From assembly GCA_013420905.1 (NCBI GenBank), contig JAAXNY010000017.1:62001-126000 (forward strand): a stretch of DNA of 64,000 nucleotides, read 5' to 3'. The DNA is from Collybia mongolica (taxonomy: Eukaryota > Basidiomycota > Agaricomycetes > Agaricales > Clitocybaceae). This document shows, one piece after another, positions 56,598 through 64,000 of this stretch. A model generated the notes under the pieces. That model was not told the origin of the DNA. It saw nothing but the letters and a program-made list of their open reading frames with translations, and ran no database searches. The translations under genes were made by a program, and so were the position numbers. Each line of letters starts with the position of its first letter. Positions within the stretch are counted from its first letter, which is position 1.

Positions 56598-58745
56598 TTA
56601 TTTTGAGAGCTTACTCTTCTCGTATGTAATAGGCTTCACGACGATCGTGCTTGCCGCGGGTTTCTCAGGCATCAAAATCGGCGTCGGTGCATCCGCCGAC
56701 ACAAGAACGGCGACGGCGGCTGCCACCTTTGACTGGCCGGCAGTCGAGGCAGTCGAATGAGGGGACCACGAGTTGCGGTTCATACTCTTCTGTTTTCGGA
56801 TGCCCAGCTGGCCTGCGGCGCGAATGGCCGCATGCCCATCGGGGACTGCGAGGCCCCCGTTCAAGTGGCTCGTTCCACTGCTGCTGCTGCTGCCAGCGCT
56901 CGAGGGTGGGCGAGGGATCGAAGTATCGGATACTGGGGAGAAGATGAAGGACGACACCGATTCCGTTGGCGAGCACGGGTTGGACTCCAACGAGCCGCTC
57001 GATGAACTGGACGATTGGGGATAGATTGGCGTGGGCCAGATGAGGGTGTGGTCATCGGTTTGAGGGGTGCGGTGGGACGAAGGGAGAGTGAGAGGGAAGG
57101 CGGACATATAATCATCCGGGTGACGTGGATGAGTTAGTGGAGGTGGGATTTCGATCGTAGTCTGAGCTTGAAGTTCCGTACAACGTGTTGACCAAGATTT
57201 CAGATTAGCCGCACATGTATCAGCATAGGTTTTCATTTCTGTTGCTGAGGTGAGATGGCGATCTACGCTTGTCAGTCAAGGAGCTCTCACCTGGAACAGC
57301 TCGAACCGTGAGATCGAGAAGAGGTTTCGCGAATGTGTTGATGAAGAACACCTGGGACTTTGCCTCGACGAGAGGGTTGTCCGACGGCTGCACAGTTGCA
57401 GGGAGATCAAGATATTTCTCCAGAACCGCTTGTGACGTCCACTCTTTCATCAAGGCAGTGGCCCAATGTTGCGATACAGAGTATGGACGGCTCTAGCGAA
57501 AGAAAATAGGTGAGTGAGGGTCCGAAACTCATGGATACAAGGACCTACAGGGTTGCTTATATCGGCATTTTTCATTATCGCCTGACAGACGACCACTTGG
57601 CGGATACACAGTGACCCAAGCTGGCCATCTATGATGTCTTTGAAATTCCGCATAAATTGGTCATGCACACTCATATCAGTTGCAAGCACAGTCTGCCAGA
57701 GCAGCTTGCGGATGTGTATCCCATTAGCGGGACTATCTAGCAGAGATCCAAGGCCGTGACATCGCATGACACGCAAAAGGAGCTGGTAGTGCATTTGCTC
57801 CAGTGCCGATTTCCCATCGAAGACGACTGAAAGCGGTGTCTCCGCGTTTTTCTGATGGAAGAAGTATTAATGTGAAGAGCTGCATCTCGAACATGGCCAC
57901 TGACCATGAAGAGGTTGGTAAACCCCGGGTGCCCAACATCGTGACCGATAGCGACTATGTACAGTGCAAACAGCTCATGAGGGCCAAGCGTCGTTAACAG
58001 AGGTCCACTATTGAACGCCCGTTGCGGTTTCCACTTGAGGCCTGGCGTTAAGAGGATGGAAAGCGGCGGCACCATTCTAGCGGACCGTAAATAAGACTGC
58101 GATGCTTGGAGCACATCAAGCGCATGCTCAAAATTATGGTAAGAATTCTCAAGTCTGTAAATTTGGCGAAGATGATGCACAAAAGATGATATTTGGCCTA
58201 ATATGCGGGTTAGCGAGCCGTGGGGAAGGCAGGTGGAGCATATAAACACACTCAAGGAGATCCCAATCGCCTCATCCATCCCCTCGATGCGAAACAGCGC
58301 CTCAAATAAGATCAATGTACATGATAACACCTCTTCCTCGGAGAGCTTGTGTGGTTCGAAGCTCCAGCAGTCCAGCTTGCAGATGAGGTCCGATCGGGTA
58401 TCGGGCGATAAGTCGGTCGGTATACTGGGTTGGCCTCAGATATGACTTATGAAGGAGCAGATAAAAAGAACAAGATCGACATACAAGGTTGAGTCGTTTT
58501 CCTGATGGACAGCATGTAGTGTTTGGGTGTACATATCGCTCAAGAGTTCTGCAAACTGGGTGCTGTGAAGAGTTCATCGAGAGTTAGTGGTATGCCGGCG
58601 GGGTGACGTACTGCAGTTCGCCCGAGTAGCCTATCCAGCCCTGTCCCTGCCCGCTGTTCCCCGTCGCCAAATGGAGCCCACCTATATCAGCACTCCGCCG
58701 CCTCCACTGCCTCGCAGACTGGCCCAAGTTCTGTGTCGTTGACAT
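56598..58745 (-). CDS. PDE2: Class I 3',5'-cyclic-nucleotide phosphodiesterase (Pde2-like)
   Basis: A 607-aa enzyme from seven exons (58745-58612, 58562-58485, 58424-58252, 58197-57905, 57851-57549, 57492-57291, 57238-56598), all in frame. The catalytic HD domain holds the metal-binding set: YHNFEHALDVLQ, AIGHDVGHPGFTN, ATDMSVHD and MKNADISNP; the first His of YHNFEH is the usual general acid. The glutamine-site region VEAKSQVFFINTFAKPLL is also present. The family hydrolyses cAMP to AMP and damps PKA signalling in the cytosol. The N-terminal 60 residues include GGLHLATGNSGQGQGW. After the catalytic domain there is a 170-residue Ser/Pro-rich, probably disordered tail longer than in yeast Pde2, a likely phosphoregulatory region. 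The start is the first ATG in the open first exon. Confidence 0.92.
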
Positions 58746-59132
58746 TTTGTCGGGTGTGTGTGTGGGGGCGTATAGCTGTAAAGTGAGTATTTTTCCTCGC
58801 AGAGAGACCGAGAAAGTAACAAGAGAGGGAGAAGGGATGTCGCTGGGACGGTATAGGAGGGAGGATGTGGAGGTATTTGGAGGATCTGAACTCCACAAGG
58901 TACCTTCGGTCGCGTGGAAAATGCCAAGGGTGCTCTCGTGGCCGCCGCGTGGGTTTTGTATGATCTGACATACCCAGGACCCCGATACTCCCCACTTACT
59001 CCGCCCATTGCTTCCGCCTCAAAGCGCCTCAAACCCGGCTGCAACTCTCCACCGACTCTCGTCCAGCGCCTTTGCCTTCGTCGTCGTGGCTGCTTGAAAA
59101 TCCAGAAGACATCGTTATAACTATGCTTCCAA

Positions 59133-59529
59133 ATGTCAGGAAGCAACGGTCCAACTGCCAACTCTGACAACCGTCTCGACGCCGAACTCCAATACATTCT
59201 CCGGCGAGCTCTATATGTAAAAATACGTATTCCTGTTCCCTTATTACATACCCTATTCAAACCCATCCCACCTGCAGATACTTCACCCGCGTAAACCGCG
59301 GCCAGATGACTACCCAAGTAACAGTCAACCCAAGCACTCACTTGGACCGGTTTCTGTGCCGGATACATTTGAAATCCGCGCGCACAAACCATTCTCCGAG
59401 AAACTTGCAGTTGGCAATTACGGACAACTGGAAGCCGGGGCGGAGGAGGACGCTTGCCTCTGCAGTGTCAGGGGGCTCGTCCTTGGCGGCAATCATCGGC
59501 CGTTCAGGCTCCGATCGATCACATGCTGA
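59133..59529 (+). CDS. Hypothetical small protein
   Basis: Two exons (59133-59216, 59278-59529) give 111 aa: MSGSNGPTANSDNRLDAELQ at the start, joined by a 61-bp intron with CACCTGCAG acceptor to a part containing PDTFEIRAHKPFSEKLAVGN and ending in SITC. No domain is recognised. It diverges from the phosphodiesterase gene with 387 bp between starts, so they may share a promoter. An alternative is a single-exon 163-aa frame (59,306-59,797) overlapping exon 2 in another frame. The spliced model is preferred for its proper intron and its less biased composition, but confidence is low. Confidence 0.4.
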
Positions 59530-61189
59530 CAAAAAAGGTCGGTCACAAAGCAGGACTGTCAGCGACGCTGTGTACATCTTGAAGCTAAATGCGGAACAAC
59601 ACTGCTCTTTGCCCCGACCTTTCCTTGTGTTCTGCAATACATACGATTCCACAAAGGAGCACGACTACAAAGCTTCGACTGTCAAACTAGAGCCGCCACC
59701 GCGTTCCCGGCCACTTCCCCGCGATTCTCTTTCCACGGCCGTCCCACAAAACACCCGAAATCACGTTCGCCTGCCTCGTTGTATCTTGACGTGCTAAAGG
59801 CATCTGGAAATAACGAAAACAAATAAACAATGCCCTTGATGGTTGTGTTTCTAAATTCCTAGAAAGAAAATACCGACTCCAATGCCCTGCGCTACATCCG
59901 ATCTACAAGCGCTCGACCAAACCGTAACTACCTTCATCCTGGACATCATCGCAGTCTCGAGTGTCACGCGCCCACTTTCCATCTCAGCACCTGAATACTT
60001 GTTTGAGAACCAGCCTGCTTCTATTTATATCAAATCTATATACCTCTTCGCTCGGTTAACGTTGGAAAATATTATTAATGCCCTATCCCTCATGACCGAG
60101 CAACACAGGACATAACTACCTGCACCATCGTTCAGTACTCCCGCAGAATGGGACCACGCCCCTGGCCCCCTTCCTCATCATCAGCTCTGGTCTGAGTTCT
60201 GTGGTCGTGACCCCGTGTCCGCAAATCACCATGCGTCTCGCACCATGAGAACGATGACTGGGTTACGAGCACGACATCTACAGAACCAGGACTTACACCC
60301 ACCCTTGCCCCGGACTACGCAAGCCCCATCTCCACACCTCGCCCCCTTATCATGAACCTCTCGACCCCCACCCAGCTGTGGCCGTAGGCAGGACTCCGTG
60401 CCTGCAGATCACGCACACACATGCACACTTACACACACACATCGCACCGCGCCGCGATCCACAAGAACGATGGAGCATGACACGACACGACACGACACGA
60501 CACGACACGCACAGAACTACGGCCCTGCCCGCGCTTCGGCAAGGACTTCTCAAACTTCCTCCCCCTGAGTCCTGCGGCTCCGATCCCGTCACGACGAGAA
60601 GCGACACGCGCAGAGCTACACCACGTCCGGCCTCCCCCCAGCCAAGCCCTATGCTCCGATCGCTGGGGATGGGTGCTTCGCGGGACTCCACCAGCACCAG
60701 CACCAGCACTCAGAACTGGAACGCACCCCCACCCGGCGAAGGTATGGCCCGTGATCGCGATACGGTTGGGTTTCAAGGAGCAGCAAGCACCATGCGCCCC
60801 GATTGATCCAGCTTTAAGGTTTCGAGTGCTCTGACGTGCTGTGGCAGGTGGGGTGCGGTGCGGAACGTATCGCTATCAAGCTCTGTTTCTCCCTCCCCGG
60901 GCTACCCGATGCTGACAACAGAGTTTTTTATTATTATTACTAAACCCCTTCGTGTGTATGAGTACATTTTTTTCGTGCTATCTAAGGATTAATAGATGTA
61001 CAATCAAAAATAAAAACAATATCAATAGCAAATATTATCCACAGTTCATTTTAAGTTAAGAGTAATGCGTCATTTGACATCAAAAATGTTCAAATCAAGA
61101 AGCACAGAACGCGACGTGAATAGAAAATACAGCAAATAACACCGGCGCACGGGAAAGTCGTCAAATCAGCCGCTCACAATCGCGCAGGC
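59530..61189. other. Region without a supported gene
   Basis: Contains low-complexity CA-rich sequence and microsatellites around 60.4-60.7 kb, then an AT-rich segment (about 60,920-61,140) that probably includes the 3' UTR of the next minus-strand gene. A 142-aa plus frame (60,378-60,806) is built on the simple repeats and is not credible as a protein. Confidence 0.4.
60480..60509 (+). repeat. Pentanucleotide microsatellite (CACGA)n and nearby CAG-type repeats
   Basis: CACGA is repeated about six times from 60,480. An ACCAGC-type hexamer run lies at about 60,689-60,709. They are simple tandem repeats of the kind that are polymorphic between strains. Confidence 0.8.
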
Positions 61190-62749
61190 TCATCCCTGCA
61201 CGAGAAACGGGGCATGGGGGTAGGGAGAATTATCGGGCAGCGACCACCGTCTATTCGCGGATGTGACGGAGGGAAGCAGCGAAGGCTGTGGGATAAAGAG
61301 TATTTCATTAGAGCACAGATGTAATATACAAAGGACTTACGTTAAAGCCGGGGGATCCATCGAAATCATATGTGCTGCTTCGCGAGGATGGTCCTGCGCG
61401 GGCTTGGCTCCGCAAAGAATGGACGGCGTCGGGTGCCCGCGTTCTGTGCATGTAATCTCGCCCCGTGAATGTGCTTGACTGGTGCTGGTCATAGCCCTCG
61501 CTGGCTTCGCGGCTGTTTGATTTTCGAAGGTAAGGATGTGAAGCGACTGTACAGCAGGGAAAAAAAAATGGAAGGAAATTTTTTTGTGGCTCGTAAGTTA
61601 CGTTTCCCTACGCAACAATTTAAAAAAAATGGAAAAATACGTACCATGATGCAGTCGCGAGGTCGAAGACGGCCTCGAGTGGGTGACCGATCCCGACGGC
61701 GAGTAGTGGTCCTCCGAGCTCGCTGGATATTCCATCTCCCAGGTCGGCGGCGTCGATGTCGTGTATACCGACTCTGTCTGATATTCGTCCCTCCAATCAC
61801 TCGTCTTCCTATATCCACGGTCCTCGTGAAGCTCAAAATCCGGGGAGAAGGTCCGGAGGGGCTTGGCTGCCTCCGGCTCCTCGACGCCGTCCAGCTTGAG
61901 CTGGAATTCAAACACCAGCGGCTCCTCGTCCAGCGCGTGTGCCTCTCCGCCACTCCATGTCGGCTGGACGACGCCCTTCCCCTCGCCGCTATACATCGAG
62001 AACGGATTCAGGCGGAAGGAGCTCATCATCCGCCGCATCCGTGGGGGGGCCTGTGTGGCGCGGAGCGGGACCTCCATCGGCGGGGCCAAAGACTGGCTGA
62101 GATTGCTCAGTCCTGCATTTTCGAGAAAGGGCTCCATGACGAACGGGTCGATGTTGTCGTCCTGCTCCATTTTAACGAGCGGTGTGGAGGGCGTGAGGGC
62201 CGCGGACGAGCGTCCCGACGAATGCGACTCTGGGATGCGGTATAAATCATCGTCCCAGTGGGACGTGCCAAGACGCTGCGATGAGTAGGGTGGAGATCGA
62301 GAGAGGCTGGAATGGGGCGTGGGGGGTGGGTGTTCCGCTTGGGACTGCAATTGGGGGGAAGCCGAGGGAGTAGAATGCTGGCTAGGGATGTGGTAATTAA
62401 GCTGCGTCGGGTAGATAATATTTGTCGGGTTAATGGGAACGACGCGATACGAGTGCTCGGGGACGGGGTCGACTTCCCATCCAGAGTATACCGCAGTCAG
62501 AGTTGGGACATGCGCGTGATCATCATTGGGACGGGTGGAAGATGAATAATCATATTGCGTGGAAAATTGGGCGACCAAGGTGCCAGAATGTTGGATATAG
62601 TCCGAGGGTCGGGTATTTGGCTGGAGCCAGTGAGTGGGTGGTGTGAAAACTCGCTGGGAGCGGTCGTGGGGAGGGTAGTTATAGCGGTCCAGGGGTAAGT
62701 GATTGACGGGGAGTTCAGAGCGTCCGACGAGGAAAGGGAACTGCGACAT
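61190..62749 (-). CDS. Disordered protein of unknown function
   Basis: A 468-aa protein from three exons (62749-61645, 61546-61341, 61285-61190), summing in frame; the last intron has a GTAAGT donor. The composition is rich in Ser, Pro, Tyr, His and acidic residues, with no globular domain, signal peptide or membrane segment. A slightly more ordered segment in the middle reads PPRMRRMMSSFRLNPFSMY, followed by PLVFEFQLKLDGVEEPEAAK. The first may be a basic linear motif. The context gives no clue. A nuclear regulator or scaffold is possible but not supported. The start is the first ATG of a long open exon. Confidence 0.65.
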
Positions 62750-64000
62750 GGAGTGAGCCTAGTTACTGGACCGGGAATTTAAAGGGTGATAGTCGGTACG
62801 CGAAGTGGAATTCATACGGAGGGCAGGGTCCAGGAGACTATATATGTAAAGTAAGTGATGAAATGAGGAGCGGATGGCAGGCACGAACTGGAAGAAGACG
62901 GAGAAGGCGTGCAGCACATCTTGGAAAGGACCTGATGTAAGTGGGTGTTAAAGAAAGAAAAAAAAAAATGAATGAAACAGGAAGAAAAAGAGTGCAGACC
63001 GAGGATCAGAGATTCAGATCGATGGGCCGAGTTGTAGAGATATCTGATGGCCACGCTGGACTCGTACGTCCTCCAGCTGACTCCAACTCATCTCCCCTTA
63101 TGCCTCTTTCGGCGGCGCTCTCAGACGGATCCACACTGCTACCCATCATATCCGGCTCTTTCAATCTCCGCGATATTACTCTACCCGGCCCCTCCTCCGG
63201 CCAAAACACCCCCACCAACAAAATAAAATAAAGAAATAACGCAATCCGACCATTAGACTCCTTCACAGTCTTTGCTACCTGTATATCCAGCCGTTTCGCC
63301 GATTTTTTTCTCTACCCCCCCCGGCACCTTGTTTTGTTTGATCGGTCTTCTCCAATTCAAACACACTATTAAACGAGGGAACCACACGCGCTCAGCCGCT
63401 GTGTTATCGATTGAAGAACCGCCATTCTTTCGGCACTAGTTCCTGACTTTCGTCTCCGTGTCAGGCAGACAGACAGGAACGGGGGTTGTCCTTTCCCCTC
63501 GCACGCCTTCTCTTCGTCCTGGTTTAAGGCCCCGAAGAACATGCCTCTGATCATCCCCTTCTCCCAGAGGTCGTGGTGATTGTGTAGATCACGTTGAATC
63601 CTTCTACTTGGTCACATTTGTGCGATCTAGTTCCTATCACAACATGCCCCACCAAAAAGGGTTTTTCTGGGAGGGGGCGGCGCGGCGAGGTGGGCAACAA
63701 CAGCTCAAAAGCCCAGTCCAGTAAACTGTGCATTTCTTGCCATTCACATAGAAGAAGAAAAAAAAGAGCCCTGCGAATCAATATGGGTCGCGCGATTTGA
63801 TCCTTGGCCGATTAGAGAAACTTAAACAAGAGTGAGTTCTAAACCCACAACACAGCATCTCCAGCGTACCGGGTCCAATAAGCAGAATGGGCCCAATTAA
63901 GAGGATTTAATATTTTGTGGCCGCATGTCCGCAGATTCATCTAGCTCAAAAAACACATACCCTGACGACATACCCGGCCGCTGGCACATCCCATCGATGG
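62750..64000. other. No supported gene to the end of the window
   Basis: A 96-aa plus frame (62,941-63,231) and short minus frames look like chance. Pyrimidine-rich blocks around 63,295-63,350 resemble promoter or 5' leader sequence of fungal genes, perhaps of a gene beyond the window. Confidence 0.35.

Noticed and set aside
60378..60806. 142-aa plus-strand frame
   Set aside because: Built on CACGA and CAG microsatellites with no conserved features.
1..64000. CRISPR array, bacterial operon or phage-like system
   Set aside because: Spliceosomal introns and eukaryotic genes throughout; no regularly spaced identical repeats were seen.

Overview
The window is nuclear DNA from a filamentous basidiomycete, most likely an Agaricomycete. 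The genes are dense and carry many 45-70 bp GT..AG introns. The protein set fits: a syntaxin-6/Tlg1 SNARE, Erg6, a Num1/Mcp5 cortical anchor, Sfb3, a class I cyclic-nucleotide phosphodiesterase, an Egt1-like enzyme, an oxalate decarboxylase relic, and several families I know only as uncharacterised Agaricomycete proteins. I cannot assign a genus.

Layout. 1-7,380 is an AT-rich, strikingly CpG-poor repeat island with a decayed DDE transposase (about 2,740-3,546) and tandem repeats. It ends in a broken flavin-monooxygenase remnant (7,600-8,556) whose stop codon overlaps that of the convergent tlg1/STX6 gene. 9.9-19.5 kb is gene-dense: a single-pass membrane protein, a multi-pass membrane protein, an S9 serine peptidase with a 14-nt microexon, a homeodomain-like protein, and erg6. 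19.5-26.9 kb is gene-poor and repeat-like: BTB-like and F-box-like relics, and a 176-bp solo LTR bounded by the 5-bp target duplication ATAGG. 26.9-29.3 kb holds an Egt1-like gene with the DinB and sulfatase-modifying-factor modules but no methyltransferase domain. 29.3-33.6 kb shows little beyond an LRR/F-box-like fragment.

33.6-40.8 kb is a direct duplication of a 16-exon MFS permease gene (allantoate/nicotinate permease type); both copies are open. It is followed by an oxalate decarboxylase pseudogene (41.1-43.1 kb) with several frameshifts and a nonsense codon, then a small conserved gene (44.2-44.9 kb). 47.1-58.7 kb is a compact housekeeping block: the Num1/Mcp5 dynein/cortex anchor (1,687 aa), the Sfb3/Lst1 COPII adaptor (842 aa) and a Pde2-like cAMP phosphodiesterase (607 aa). 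The rest holds a short hypothetical gene, microsatellites and a disordered 468-aa protein.

There is no obvious operon-like cluster. Loosely, Tlg1 and Sfb3 act in vesicle traffic, Num1 in dynein/organelle anchoring, Erg6 in ergosterol synthesis and Pde2 in cAMP signalling. I did not find a clear new multi-gene system. The most unusual signals are a ladder of TQT/QTD motifs in the Num1-like dynein anchor (possible LC8 sites), the methyltransferase-less Egt1-like enzyme, the duplicated permease beside a dead oxalate decarboxylase, and the CpG-depleted island. All exon coordinates were derived by hand from splice signals and frame; none was checked with a program.
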